64,000 nucleotides of DNA from Nocardioides sp. J54. GTDB taxonomy: Bacteria > Actinomycetota > Actinomycetes > Propionibacteriales > Nocardioidaceae. A program made the translations under genes and the position numbers. The stretch spans positions 49,753-113,752 of the forward strand of contig NZ_JAER01000003.1 of the NCBI RefSeq assembly GCF_000519005.1, read 5' to 3'. The number at the start of each line of letters is the position of its first letter. Positions within the stretch are counted from its first letter, which is position 1. The notes beneath the pieces are model-generated. The model did not search any database. It saw only the letters and a program-made list of their open reading frames with translations, and was not told the DNA's origin. Shown in pieces: positions 44,436 through 53,238 of the stretch.

Positions 44436-45770
44436 ATGACTGACAAGTACCAGGGCTTCGTGAGCACCCCGATCGGCAAGCTCCTCGTCAAGAACCTCGG
44501 GCTGCCGAACCCCACCCGGCTCGAGCGCTACAAGGCCGGCGACCCGCTGGTCAAGGGCACCGTGCTCGTCGGCGGCCGCGGCCGGCTTGCCGAGTCGCTG
44601 CCCGGCCTCCTCGACGTCCTGGGTGTCACGTCGACGACCGCCCAGGCCGACGGCGAGCGCTACAAGGGCCTCGTCTTCGACGCCTCCGGCATCACCTCCG
44701 TCGAGGAGCTCGTCGAGCTCCAGCAGTTCTTCACCCCGCTGATGCGCAGCCTCGAGAGCTGCGCGCGCATCGTCGTCATCGGCACGCCGCCGGCGCTGGT
44801 CGAGGGCAGCGAGCGGATCGCGCAGCGCGCGCTCGAGGGCTTCACCCGCAGCCTCGGCAAGGAGATCGGCAAGGGCGGCACCGTCCAGCTGGTCTACGTC
44901 GCCGAGGGCTACGAGGACTCGGTCCTCTCCACGCTCGGCTTCCTGCTGAGCCCCAAGTCGGCGTACGTCTCCGGCCAGGTCGTGCGCATCGGCGCCCACG
45001 ACGAGCAGCACGGCTCCGCGCTCGCCGACTGGACCGCCCCGCTGGCCGGCAAGGTCGCGTTCGTGACCGGCGCGAGCCGCGGCATCGGCGAGGAGATCGC
45101 CCGCGTGCTGCACCGTGACGGTGCGACGGTCGTCGGCCTCGACGTGCCGCAGGCCGCCTCCGACCTGCAGAAGGTGATGAAGGAGATCGACGGCGACTGG
45201 CTGACCCTCGACATCACCTCGGTCGACGCGCCGCAGCGCATCGCGCACCACCTCAAGGAGAAGCACGGCGGCGTCGACATCGTCGTGCACAACGCCGGCG
45301 TCACGATGGACAAGAAGCTGGCGAACCAGAACCCCGAGCGCTTCGGCAAGGTCCTCGAGATCAACCTCGCCGCGCCGGAGAAGATCACCGCCGAGCTGCT
45401 CGAGCAGGGCGTCGTCAACGCCAACGGCCGCATCATCGGCGTCGCGTCGATCGCCGGCATCGCGGGCAACCTGGGCCAGACCAGCTACGCCGCCTCCAAG
45501 GCCGGCGTCATCGGCCTGGTCGACTCGCTCAGCGAGAAGCTCTCGGACGGCATCACCGTCAACGCGGTGGCGCCGGGCTTCATCATCACCCAGATGACCG
45601 CCGCCGTGCCGTTCGCGACCCGCGAGGTCGGCCAGCGCCTCAACGCCATGTCGCAGGGCGGCCTGCCGGTCGACGTCGCCGAGACCATCGCGTGGTACGC
45701 CTCCCCCGCCTCGACCGCCGTCAACGGCAACGTCGTGCGGGTGTGCGGCCAGATGATGCTGGGGGCCTGA
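44436..45770 (+). CDS. fabG4: FabG4-like 3-oxoacyl-[acyl-carrier-protein]/CoA reductase
   Basis: The protein has 444 residues, long for an SDR. The N-terminal half (about 1-195) is a flavodoxin-like SDR relative without a cofactor motif, as in FabG4 (Rv0242c). The C-terminal half is catalytic: AFVTGASRGIGEEIARVLHR, HNAGVTMDKKLANQ, the Ser in IGVASIAGIAGNLGQTSYAA, and YAASK. FabG4 reduces long-chain beta-ketoacyl-CoA. The start ATG at 44436 was chosen by similarity; ATG at 44427 is possible, and neither has a ribosome site. MaoC follows after two bases. Confidence 0.87.
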   Translation: MTDKYQGFVSTPIGKLLVKNLGLPNPTRLERYKAGDPLVKGTVLVGGRGRLAESLPGLLDVLGVTSTTAQADGERYKGLVFDASGITSVEELVELQQFFTPLMRSLESCARIVVIGTPPALVEGSERIAQRALEGFTRSLGKEIGKGGTVQLVYVAEGYEDSVLSTLGFLLSPKSAYVSGQVVRIGAHDEQHGSALADWTAPLAGKVAFVTGASRGIGEEIARVLHRDGATVVGLDVPQAASDLQKVMKEIDGDWLTLDITSVDAPQRIAHHLKEKHGGVDIVVHNAGVTMDKKLANQNPERFGKVLEINLAAPEKITAELLEQGVVNANGRIIGVASIAGIAGNLGQTSYAASKAGVIGLVDSLSEKLSDGITVNAVAPGFIITQMTAAVPFATREVGQRLNAMSQGGLPVDVAETIAWYASPASTAVNGNVVRVCGQMMLGA

Positions 45771-45772
45771 CC

Positions 45773-46618
45773 ATGGCCCTCCCCGTGATGCTGAAGGCCG
45801 CCCTGCCGGCGGTCCCCGGCGTGAACCAGCTGCCGGGCATCAAGAAGACCGGCCGCACGCTCCCGGACCTCACGCTCGAGCGCACGGACGTGGTCGTGGA
45901 GCGCTCGGCCGTGGAGCGGTACGCCGCCGTCTGCGGCTTCCCGAACCGCGACGTCGCACCGGTCCCCTACCTGCACATGCTCGCGTTCCCGCTGCACATG
46001 CAGCTGATGACCGACGCGGCCTTCCCCTTCCCGGCCATCGGCTCGGTGCACCTGGAGAACACGATCGTCCAGCACCGACCGGTCGCCATCGGCGAGACGG
46101 TGTCGCTGCGGCTGAGGGCCCAGAACCTGCGGGCCAGCACCAAGGGCCGGGCGTGGGACATGAACGTCACCGGCACGGTCGGCGACGAGGTCGTGTGGGA
46201 GTCGGTGTCGACGTACCTGCGCGTCGGCGGCGGCGACAAGGAGCACGGCGACCCGGGCATGAGCCTGGCGAAGGTCGAGGCGAAGGGCCCGGTCTGGAGC
46301 ATCCCGGAGAACATCGGCCGCACCTACGGCGCCGTGTCCGGTGACCGGAACCCGATCCACCTCTACCCGCTGACCGCCAGGGCGCTCGGCTTCCCGCGCC
46401 ACATCGCCCACGGCATGTGGAGCAAGGCGCGTTGCATCGCCGCGCTGGAGAACCGGCTGCCCGACGCAGTGAAGGTCGAGGTCGCCTTCAAGAAGCCGAT
46501 CTTCCTGCCGGGCAAGGCGCAGTTCGGCGCCGATCGCACCGACAGCGGCTGGGACTTCACCCTGGTGAACCCGAAGAACGGCGCACCGCACCTGCTGGGC
46601 CGCACGACGGCACTCTGA
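45773..46618 (+). CDS. htdX: MaoC-like (R)-3-hydroxyacyl hydratase, HtdX-like
   Basis: The protein has 281 residues, the length of HtdX (Rv0241c) as I recall it. The hot-dog hydratase motif is in YGAVSGDRNPIHLYPLTARA, with catalytic Asp and His (GDxNPxH). The N-terminal half is a second, inactive hot-dog (PYLHMLAFPLHMQLM). It would hydrate trans-2-enoyl thioesters, complementing FabG4 and the thiolase. Its ATG is two bases after the FabG4 stop. A hairpin terminator follows 11 bases after its stop. Confidence 0.87.
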   Translation: MALPVMLKAALPAVPGVNQLPGIKKTGRTLPDLTLERTDVVVERSAVERYAAVCGFPNRDVAPVPYLHMLAFPLHMQLMTDAAFPFPAIGSVHLENTIVQHRPVAIGETVSLRLRAQNLRASTKGRAWDMNVTGTVGDEVVWESVSTYLRVGGGDKEHGDPGMSLAKVEAKGPVWSIPENIGRTYGAVSGDRNPIHLYPLTARALGFPRHIAHGMWSKARCIAALENRLPDAVKVEVAFKKPIFLPGKAQFGADRTDSGWDFTLVNPKNGAPHLLGRTTAL

Positions 46619-46629
46619 GCGGTACGACG

Positions 46630-46661
46630 AAGGGCCGGTCCCCACGCGGGGGCCGGCCCTT
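46630..46661. terminator. Bidirectional-type terminator hairpin between htdX and tesB
   Basis: AAGGGCCGGTCCCC and GGGGGCCGGCCCTT pair across a short ACGC loop. It lies in the 61-base gap between the convergent genes htdX (plus) and tesB (minus), so it can serve both. No long T run follows on either side. Confidence 0.75.
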
Positions 46662-46679
46662 CTCGTCCGTCCGGGACGG

Positions 46680-47552
46680 TCAGCGTGCGGGGCGCGGCCG
46701 GATCAGGCCCTCCTGGGCCACGGTCGCGACCAGGGTGCCGTCCTGGGTGAAGATCCGGCCGAGCGCGAGTCCGCGGCCGCCGCTGGCCGACGGCGACCAC
46801 TGGTCGTAGAGCCACCACTCGTCGGCGCGGAAGGGCCGGTGGAACCAGATCGTGTGGTCGAGCGAGGCCATCTGGACCTCGTGCGGCCCGGACTGGGGGT
46901 GCGCCGCGAGGGTCGCGCCGAGCAGGGACACGTCGCTGGCGTAGGTGAAGGTCGCGAGGTGCTCCAGCGGCTCGTCGCTGAGCGGGCCGTCGACCCGGAT
47001 CCAGACCTGGGTCCGCGACGGGCGCATCGGGTCCTCCTCGATGCCGCCGTGGCCGGAGTTGCCCAGCCAGCGCACGTCGAGCGCCGCCCACTCCTTGCTG
47101 AGCCCGTCGTCGGCGCCGCGCTCGGTCATCAGCTGCATCATGTCCAGGCCCTCCTCGGGAGGCCGGACCTCGGGCATGACGTCCTGGTGCTCCAGGCCCT
47201 CCTCGGGGCGCTGGAAGTTCAGCGACTGGTAGTAGATCGGCCGGCCGTGCTGGCGGGCGAGGACGCGGCGGGTCGAGAACGACTTGCCGTCGCGGATCCG
47301 CTCGACGTCGTAGATGATCGGCACGTTGTAGTCGCCGGGCAGCAGGAAGTACGAGTGCAGCGAGTGCACCTGGAAGCCCTCGGGGACCGTCCGAGACGCG
47401 GCGATGAGCGCCTGCGCGGCCACCTGACCGCCGTACACGCGCTGGCGGATCGTCTCGGGCTGCTGGCCGCGGAACAGGTCGGTGTCGAGCTGTTCGAGGT
47501 CCAGGAGGTCGACGAGCTTCTTCGTCGCCTCCCCCATCACGCGGTCGGTCAC
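46680..47552 (-). CDS. tesB: Acyl-CoA thioesterase II, TesB-like
   Basis: The protein has 290 residues with two hot-dog domains. The N-terminal one has RVYGGQVAAQALIAASRTVP and HSLHSYFLLPGDYNVPIIY. The C-terminal one has VQMASLDHTIWFHRPFRADE, the TesB catalytic-Asp motif, then GRGLALGRIFTQDGTLVATV. It hydrolyses acyl-CoA to fatty acid. The GTG at 47552 overlaps the PAC2 stop (GTGA); an ATG five codons later is possible. It converges on the htdX transcription unit. Confidence 0.92.
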   Translation of the reverse strand: MTDRVMGEATKKLVDLLDLEQLDTDLFRGQQPETIRQRVYGGQVAAQALIAASRTVPEGFQVHSLHSYFLLPGDYNVPIIYDVERIRDGKSFSTRRVLARQHGRPIYYQSLNFQRPEEGLEHQDVMPEVRPPEEGLDMMQLMTERGADDGLSKEWAALDVRWLGNSGHGGIEEDPMRPSRTQVWIRVDGPLSDEPLEHLATFTYASDVSLLGATLAAHPQSGPHEVQMASLDHTIWFHRPFRADEWWLYDQWSPSASGGRGLALGRIFTQDGTLVATVAQEGLIRPRPAR

Positions 47553-48499
47553 GCCTGTCCTCCGGTCTCGTCAGGGCCCTCCAGGCCGGCAAGGAACTGC
47601 TCGAACTGCTGACCGATCTCCTCACCGGTCGGCAGGGGCTCGTCCTCGGCGAGGAGGCTGCTGCCCTCCGCCTCGGCACGGGCGAAGGTGTCGTACTGCT
47701 GCTCCAGCGCGGTCACGACGTCCTGCACCTCCTCGTTGGCGGAGAGGTAGCGGGCGATCTCCTCGTCGCGCTGCTCGGCCAGCTCGCCGAGCTCGTTGAG
47801 GTCGATGGTGAGCCGCGCGGCGAGCTCGACGTGCTCGAGCAGGCTGCGCGCCGCGCGCGGGTAGTCGAGCTGGGCGAGGTAGTGCGGGACGTGCGCGACG
47901 AAGCCCTGCGCGTCGTGGCCCCACTCGCCGAGGCGGATCTCGAGCAGCGCCTGCGCGCTGCCGGGCACGCGCAGCTCGCCGCGCCACGGGCTGGTGCCGG
48001 TCAGCAGGTCGGGGTTGTTGGCGTGGTGGGTGATCGCGATCGGCCGGGTGTGCGGGACCGCCATCGGCACCGAGCCGATCGACACGACGAGGTCGACGCG
48101 GAACCGCTCGACCACCTCGCGCACCGCGCGGCAGAACGCCTCCCAGCGGATGTCGGGCTCCGGGCCGTGCAGCAGCAGGTACGGCGTGCCGCCGTGGTCG
48201 TGGAGCAGGCGCACCACCAGCCGGGGCGCCTCGTAGCCCTCGTAGTGGTCCCGGGCGAAGGTCATCGGTGGGCGCCGCGCCCGGTAGTCGTGGAGCTGGT
48301 CCACGTCGAAGGTCGCGACGACCACCCCGCCTCCCTCGGGCGTCGACGCCCCGGTGCGAACCAGGTGGCGGCAGGCGAGGGCACCCGCGTTCCCTGCGTC
48401 GAGGAAGCCGTCCAGGGCGACCACCATCCGCAGGGTCTCGACGTCGGCGAGCTCGGGCACCTCGTCGACGATGTGGACGAGGCGGGTCGGCGAAGTCAC
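47549..48499 (-). CDS. PAC2-family protein
   Basis: The protein has 316 residues. LRMVVALDGFLDAGNAGALA, PYLLLHGPEPDIRWEAFCRA and VDLVVSIGSVPMAVPHTRP match the PAC2 (proteasome assembly chaperone 2-like) family widespread in actinobacteria. The C-terminal region, about 245-316, is acidic and helical. Its exact role in bacteria is unsettled; a link with the actinobacterial proteasome is only by family name. It begins at a GTG, is coupled to TesB by GTGA, and lies 65 bases downstream of the 8-base tandem array. Confidence 0.85.
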   Translation of the reverse strand: MTSPTRLVHIVDEVPELADVETLRMVVALDGFLDAGNAGALACRHLVRTGASTPEGGGVVVATFDVDQLHDYRARRPPMTFARDHYEGYEAPRLVVRLLHDHGGTPYLLLHGPEPDIRWEAFCRAVREVVERFRVDLVVSIGSVPMAVPHTRPIAITHHANNPDLLTGTSPWRGELRVPGSAQALLEIRLGEWGHDAQGFVAHVPHYLAQLDYPRAARSLLEHVELAARLTIDLNELGELAEQRDEEIARYLSANEEVQDVVTALEQQYDTFARAEAEGSSLLAEDEPLPTGEEIGQQFEQFLAGLEGPDETGGQA

Positions 48500-48564
48500 G
48501 TGAGAAGCCTATTCCCCGCACCCCGGTGACCGGTCGGAAGGCGGCTGTGACGCTCGTCCTGCCC

Positions 48565-48640
48565 GTCTGCCGGTCTGCCGGTCTGCCGGTCTGCCGGTCT
48601 GCCGGTCTGCCGGTCTGCCGGTCTGCCGGTCTGCCGGTCT
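48565..48640. repeat. 8-base tandem repeat (GTCTGCCG), 9.5 copies
   Basis: Nine perfect consecutive copies of GTCTGCCG plus four further bases occur. The array is in the 148-base gap between the metallopeptidase stop (48648) and the PAC2 start (48499), in the presumed PAC2-tesB promoter region. The unit is not a multiple of three, so it would shift any reading frame across it. Perfect copies with no interruption suggest recent slippage. Confidence 0.95.
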
Positions 48641-48647
48641 GGCAGCG

Positions 48648-49925
48648 TCAGCCGTAGGTGGTCGTCATCATGGCCACGCCGCGCCGGACGAGGCTGGGGC
48701 CGTCGATGCCCAGCACGTCGGGCAGCACCCGGTCCTGGTCGGCGCCGCCGGCGAGCTGCTCCAGCAGCCCGAGCAGGGTGGACTCGCCGTAGGTGGCGGC
48801 GACGTACTCGCACACCCACCACGACACGGCGTACCACGCCTCGGCGTCGGTGCTGCCGAACTCGGCGTGCCCCGGGAGGTCGGTCGCCGACGCGCCCACG
48901 TCCAGCGCGCGCGACGGGAGCCGCCGCTGGCCCGGCGACATCGAGCGGACGGAGGCGTACTCCGCGATGCCCTCGCTGAGCCACAGCGGCGCGCCGCGGC
49001 CGCGGGCACCGAGCAGTGCGTGGGTGAGCTCGTGGCGCACCAGGCGGCCGAGCACGGCAGACGGCTCGTCGAGGACGCGCGGGTTCACGAAGATCCGGTA
49101 CGACGCCACGCCCCTGCCCGGCGCGGCCGCGTCCACCGGCACCGCGATCGTCAGCCCGTCGACGCGGTCGGGGTCGCCGACGGTCTGCCCGGCGAGCCCG
49201 TCGAGGAAGGACAGGTCCTGCACGGCGTAGACGACGACCCCGTCGAGGGCCGGGGAGGCGTCGTCGGAGCCGACGACGCTGCGGACGTCGGACCGGCCGC
49301 TGCTGGCGGCGTCGAGCACCTGCCAGGCGTCCTCGTCGGTCCAGGAGTCGAAGATGCCGAGCACCCCGGCCGCCTGCTCGACGTGGATGGCGTGCAGGTC
49401 CCACGGCTGGGCGTTGCCGGGGTGCTGCTCCTCCCACGCGTAGTCGGTCGTCGAGCCGACGACCAGGCGGGAGCCGTCCCGGGTGGGCACGAAGCGGTAG
49501 CGGTCGCGGGTGCGGACCGGCGCAGCGTCGTACCCTTCCAGCGCGAGGGCGACGACCACCTCGGCCCAGTACTCCGTGCTGTCCACCCCGCTGCCGTCGA
49601 CCGGGGTGATGGTGTCGGGCAGGACCCGCAGCCGCAGCCGGCCGACGGGCAGCTGGGCGATGTTGTCGAAGTACACCTGCTGGGTGTCGACGAGGCCGGC
49701 ATCCGAGCGGTCCAGGGTCGCGCGGAAGCGGGCGAGGTCACCGCGGCGCAGGGACGCGGCGCGCTGGTCCAGCGTGGCCTGCATCCGCGCGGCCACGTCC
49801 TCGTAGGCGGAGCCGCCGTGGGTCGGCGGCGGCGGGTCGTCGGAGCAGGCCGTCAGCGGCAGGAGCGCCGCGCAGGCGAGCGCCGCGAGGCGGCGCCTGG
49901 CCAGCTCACCGGCTCCTGTCGGCAT
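48648..49925 (-). CDS. Putative zinc metallopeptidase lipoprotein (HExxH gluzincin type)
   Basis: The protein has 425 residues with a lipoprotein signal: [15 protein letters not shown] and a Cys at about position 27. The middle region (about 40-180) resembles the lipid-anchored beta domains of secreted actinobacterial proteins. The catalytic region is [20 protein letters not shown] with HExxH, then [12 protein letters not shown], which supplies the third zinc ligand as Glu. It is therefore likely an active gluzincin-type peptidase outside the membrane, substrate unknown. It overlaps the 3' end of dxs by 20 bases and ends eight bases from the tandem array. Confidence 0.8.
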   Translation of the reverse strand: MPTGAGELARRRLAALACAALLPLTACSDDPPPPTHGGSAYEDVAARMQATLDQRAASLRRGDLARFRATLDRSDAGLVDTQQVYFDNIAQLPVGRLRLRVLPDTITPVDGSGVDSTEYWAEVVVALALEGYDAAPVRTRDRYRFVPTRDGSRLVVGSTTDYAWEEQHPGNAQPWDLHAIHVEQAAGVLGIFDSWTDEDAWQVLDAASSGRSDVRSVVGSDDASPALDGVVVYAVQDLSFLDGLAGQTVGDPDRVDGLTIAVPVDAAAPGRGVASYRIFVNPRVLDEPSAVLGRLVRHELTHALLGARGRGAPLWLSEGIAEYASVRSMSPGQRRLPSRALDVGASATDLPGHAEFGSTDAEAWYAVSWWVCEYVAATYGESTLLGLLEQLAGGADQDRVLPDVLGIDGPSLVRRGVAMMTTTYG

Positions 49926-51819
49926 CGAGCAGCGCGGCCCCGTCGGGGTCCGCGGGCTCGGCGGTGATGTCGTGGACCGCCTGCAGCGCGATGGCCGACG
50001 AGGTCAGGCCGACCTGCTCGAGGATCGCCGCGCGCTTGGCGTGGTCGAGGAACTGCTGAGGGATGCCGTGCAGGCGCACCGGGGTGCGGATGCCGGCCTC
50101 GGCCATGGTCTGCAGCAGGACGGCGCCCACTCCCCCGACGACGCCGTTGTCCTCGATGGTGACGACGCGGCGGTGGCTGCGGGCGAGCTCGAGCAGGGCG
50201 GGGTCGACCGGCTTGACCCAGCGGGGGTCGACGACGGTCACGCCGATGCCCTGGTCGCGCAGCCGGGCGGCGACGTCGACGGCGACGGGGGCCATCGCGC
50301 CGACCGAGACCACGAGCACGTCCTGCTCGCCCTCGCGCACCAGCACGTCGCAGCCGCCGACCGTGTCGATCGCCTCGACGTCGGCGGGCGGCGGTCCCTT
50401 GGGGAAGCGGACGACGGTCGGGGCGTCGGAGACCTCCACGGCCTCGTCGAGCAGCTCGCGCATCCGCGGGACGTCGCGCGGCGCGGCGAGCCGCAGCCCG
50501 GGCACGACCTGGAGGATCGACATGTCCCACATGCCGTTGTGGCTGGCTCCGTCGTCGCCGGTGACGCCGGAGCGGTCGAGCACGAAGGTGACGCCGCACT
50601 TGTGCAGCGCCACGTCCATCAGGACCTGGTCGAAGGCCCGGTTGAGGAAGGTGGCGTAGACGGCGAAGACCGGGTGCAGCCCGCCCATGGCGAGCCCGGC
50701 CGCGGAGGTCGCGGCGTGCTGCTCGGCGATGCCCACGTCGAAGGTGCGGTCCGGGAAGCGCCTCTGGAACTCGTCGAGGCCGACAGGGTGCATCATCGCC
50801 GCGGTGATCGCGACGACGTCGGGGCGGCGCTCGCCGATGGTGACGACGTGCTCGGCGAAGTGGTCGGTCCAGATCGGGCCCTTGGGCTTCTCGGCGCCGG
50901 TCTGCACGTCGAAGGGGCCGGGGGCGTGGAACTGGTCGGCCTCGTGCCGCTCCGCCGGGTCGTAGCCGTAGCCCTTGCGGGTGATGGCGTGCACGATCAC
51001 CGGGCCGCCGAACTTCTTCGCCTGGGAGAGTGCCTGCTCCATCGCGCCGCGGTCGTGGCCGTCGACCGGCCCGACGTACTTGAGCCCGAGGTCCTCGAAG
51101 AGGCCCTGCGGGGCGAGCGCGTCCTTGATGCCCTTCTTCATGGCGTGCAGGGCGTCGTAGGCCGCGGGGCCGACGCCCGGGACGGCGTTGAGCCGCTTCT
51201 TGACCACCTCGAGCAGGGTCTCGTAGCGCGGGTCGGTGCGCAGCGAGGTCAGTGCGGTCGCGAGGCCGCCGATGGTCGGGGTGTAGGAGCGGCCGTTGTC
51301 GTTGACGACGATGACCAGCCGGCTGTCGTGCTGGATCGCGATGTTGTTGAGCGCCTCCCAGGCCATGCCGCCGGTCAGGGCGCCGTCGCCGATGACGGCG
51401 ACGGTGTGGCGGTCCTCGCCGCGGATCGCGTACGCCTTCGCGAGGCCGTCGGCGTAGCTGAGCGCGGTAGAGGCGTGGGAGTTCTCGACCAGGTCGTGCT
51501 CGGACTCGGCCTGGCTCGGGTAGCCGCTGAGCCCGCCCTCGCGGCGCAGCGAGGCGAAGTCACCGGCCCGACCGGTGACCAGCTTGTGCACGTAGGACTG
51601 GTGGCCGGTGTCGAAGACGACCTTGTCGCGCGGCGAGTCGAAGACCCGGTGGATCGCCAGGGTCAGCTCGACGACACCCAGGTTGGGCCCGAGGTGACCG
51701 GAGTTGGTCGCGACGGTCCGGATCATCAGGTCGCGGATCTCGGCCGCGAGCTGGGTCAGCTCGTCCTCGGACAGGCCGCGCAGGTCGCGCGGTGCGGTGA
51801 TCTGGTCGAGGACAGCCAT
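49906..51819 (-). CDS. dxs: 1-deoxy-D-xylulose-5-phosphate synthase
   Basis: The protein has 637 residues. The N-terminal TPP domain has [20 protein letters not shown], and [20 protein letters not shown] binds thiamine diphosphate and Mg2+. The middle domain has [20 protein letters not shown], and the C-terminal domain ends with the transketolase-like fold ([20 protein letters not shown]). Dxs makes DXP from pyruvate and glyceraldehyde-3-phosphate, the first step of isoprenoid synthesis by the MEP pathway. The start at 51819 gives [16 protein letters not shown]; a GTG three codons earlier is possible. The gene begins 18 bases after the SMP-30 stop. Confidence 0.95.
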   Translation of the reverse strand: MAVLDQITAPRDLRGLSEDELTQLAAEIRDLMIRTVATNSGHLGPNLGVVELTLAIHRVFDSPRDKVVFDTGHQSYVHKLVTGRAGDFASLRREGGLSGYPSQAESEHDLVENSHASTALSYADGLAKAYAIRGEDRHTVAVIGDGALTGGMAWEALNNIAIQHDSRLVIVVNDNGRSYTPTIGGLATALTSLRTDPRYETLLEVVKKRLNAVPGVGPAAYDALHAMKKGIKDALAPQGLFEDLGLKYVGPVDGHDRGAMEQALSQAKKFGGPVIVHAITRKGYGYDPAERHEADQFHAPGPFDVQTGAEKPKGPIWTDHFAEHVVTIGERRPDVVAITAAMMHPVGLDEFQRRFPDRTFDVGIAEQHAATSAAGLAMGGLHPVFAVYATFLNRAFDQVLMDVALHKCGVTFVLDRSGVTGDDGASHNGMWDMSILQVVPGLRLAAPRDVPRMRELLDEAVEVSDAPTVVRFPKGPPPADVEAIDTVGGCDVLVREGEQDVLVVSVGAMAPVAVDVAARLRDQGIGVTVVDPRWVKPVDPALLELARSHRRVVTIEDNGVVGGVGAVLLQTMAEAGIRTPVRLHGIPQQFLDHAKRAAILEQVGLTSSAIALQAVHDITAEPADPDGAALLDADRSR

Positions 51820-51837
51820 GGGCCCCACTTTATGCGC

Positions 51838-52773
51838 TCACAGGTCGTGGACCGCGATCGCCGGCTCGTGCAGGCTGCCCATCCACAGCCGCCCGTCGTG
51901 CTCCCGCACGCCGGTGACCATGTGGTACGACGCACCGTGCTCGGCCGGGCGGACGTCGACGTCGTGCACGAGGCGGCCCTGGTCGTCGTACGCGAGCGCG
52001 CGGACGGTCTCCTTCGGCTTCGGCTGCACCGCCTCGGGCAGGGCGGTGGCGAGCCGGCGCAGGGCCATCGGGCCGTGCTGGAGCCGCTCCACGACCGGGT
52101 CGGTCGGGCTGGCGATGCTGACCCAGACCAGCCCGTCGCTGCCGCGGGCGATGTTGTCGGGGTAGCCCGGCAGGTCGGTGACCAGGAAGTCGCGCTCACC
52201 GGCGCGGGGTCCGCTCGTCCAGTAGCGCACCACGGTGCGGGCGCCGGTCTCCGCGACGCACACGAAGTCCTCGGCCGCCGAGAGCGTGACCCCGTTGGCG
52301 AAGGCGAGTCCGTCGAGCACGACCGAGACGGTGCCGTCCGGCGCGCGGCGCAGCAGCCGACCGGTGCGGGTGTTGCGGACGAAGTCGTGCTTCCACTGCT
52401 CGATCCCGAACTGCGTGGACGAGTCCGACCACCACAGCGTGCCGTCGGACGCGATGGCGCCGTTGTTGCAGAACTTCATCGGCCGTCCGCCCACGCCGTC
52501 GGTGACCAGGTCGAGGTGACCGCTCGCGGGGTCGACCCAGAGCAGGCCGCGGCGGGCGTCGCACACGAGCAGCCGGCCGTCGGGGGCGAGCTCGAGGCCC
52601 AGCGGACGCCCGCCCGTGTGGGCGACCCGATCGATGCGGCGACCGTCGTGGGAGACGCGGAAGATCGCGCCGTCCTCGGTCCCGGTGAACACGCAGCCCT
52701 CGTCGGGCCCGGAGGTGGCGACCACGACGTCCTCGGCACCGTGGCCGGGGACGGCGAACGCGGAGAAGGTCAT
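51838..52773 (-). CDS. SMP-30/gluconolactonase/strictosidine synthase-like protein
   Basis: The protein has 311 residues with a six-bladed beta-propeller pattern. GLELAPDGRLLVCDARRGLL, VTDGVGGRPMKFCNNGAIAS, DGTLWWSDSSTQFGIEQW, LAFANGVTLSAAEDFVCVAE and YPDNIARGSDGLVWVS show the conserved Ca2+-binding blade motifs of the SMP-30/strictosidine synthase clan. It would act as a lactonase or related hydrolase; the substrate is unknown. Its ATG overlaps the NUDIX stop (ATGA), and dxs follows. Confidence 0.85.
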   Translation of the reverse strand: MTFSAFAVPGHGAEDVVVATSGPDEGCVFTGTEDGAIFRVSHDGRRIDRVAHTGGRPLGLELAPDGRLLVCDARRGLLWVDPASGHLDLVTDGVGGRPMKFCNNGAIASDGTLWWSDSSTQFGIEQWKHDFVRNTRTGRLLRRAPDGTVSVVLDGLAFANGVTLSAAEDFVCVAETGARTVVRYWTSGPRAGERDFLVTDLPGYPDNIARGSDGLVWVSIASPTDPVVERLQHGPMALRRLATALPEAVQPKPKETVRALAYDDQGRLVHDVDVRPAEHGASYHMVTGVREHDGRLWMGSLHEPAIAVHDL

Positions 52774-53198
52774 CGCAGCAGCTCCTGGTAGCGGTCGGAG
52801 GCGAGGAAGGCGGGCAGGATCACCGCCGCGGCGGTGGTCAGCGGCAGGTCGGGCACGCGGGCGGGGTCGACGAAGACGATCTGCCGCCCCTCGCCGACGA
52901 CCACGTCCGCGTCGGTCGCCGTGGTGCGGGCGGCGTAGACGCGGACCGAGTCGTCGGTGCCGTAGGCCTCGTGGAAGACGGTGAACTCCTGCCACAGCGG
53001 CAGGCCCGGCGGGGCGACCTCGAGCCCGGTCTCCTCGGTCAGCTCGCGGTAGGCGGCGTCGTCCGGCTCCTCGCCGTCGTCGACGTGGCCGCCGACGAAG
53101 CCCCAGCGCTCGGGGTCGATGACGGGGTGCTCGTCGCGCTCCTGGAGCAGCACCCAGCCCCGCTCGTCGACGAGGATGACCGAGGCGAACCGCTGCAC
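52770..53198 (-). CDS. NUDIX hydrolase
   Basis: The protein has 142 residues. The NUDIX box is GGHVDDGEEPDDAAYRELTE followed by ETGLEV, with the REUxEExGU residues intact. ASVILVDERGWVLLQERDEH is the first beta strand region. It hydrolyses a nucleoside diphosphate linked to another moiety; the substrate is unknown. The GTG at 53198 was chosen; a GTG at 53207 adds three residues. It is coupled to the SMP-30 gene by ATGA. Confidence 0.87.
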   Translation of the reverse strand: MQRFASVILVDERGWVLLQERDEHPVIDPERWGFVGGHVDDGEEPDDAAYRELTEETGLEVAPPGLPLWQEFTVFHEAYGTDDSVRVYAARTTATDADVVVGEGRQIVFVDPARVPDLPLTTAAAVILPAFLASDRYQELLR

Positions 53199-53238
53199 GG
53201 CGCCCACCGTAGCGACCCCGCGGGCAGGCGCCGGGGAC

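Noticed and set aside
48565..48640. CRISPR array
   Set aside because: Units of eight bases have no spacers between them, and no cas gene is near.
48268..48657. Open frame reading through the octamer array as a repeated PVCRSAGL peptide
   Set aside because: The unit of eight bases gives a 24-base peptide repeat by chance. The frame has no start signal, and its first part is the shadow of the PAC2 gene.
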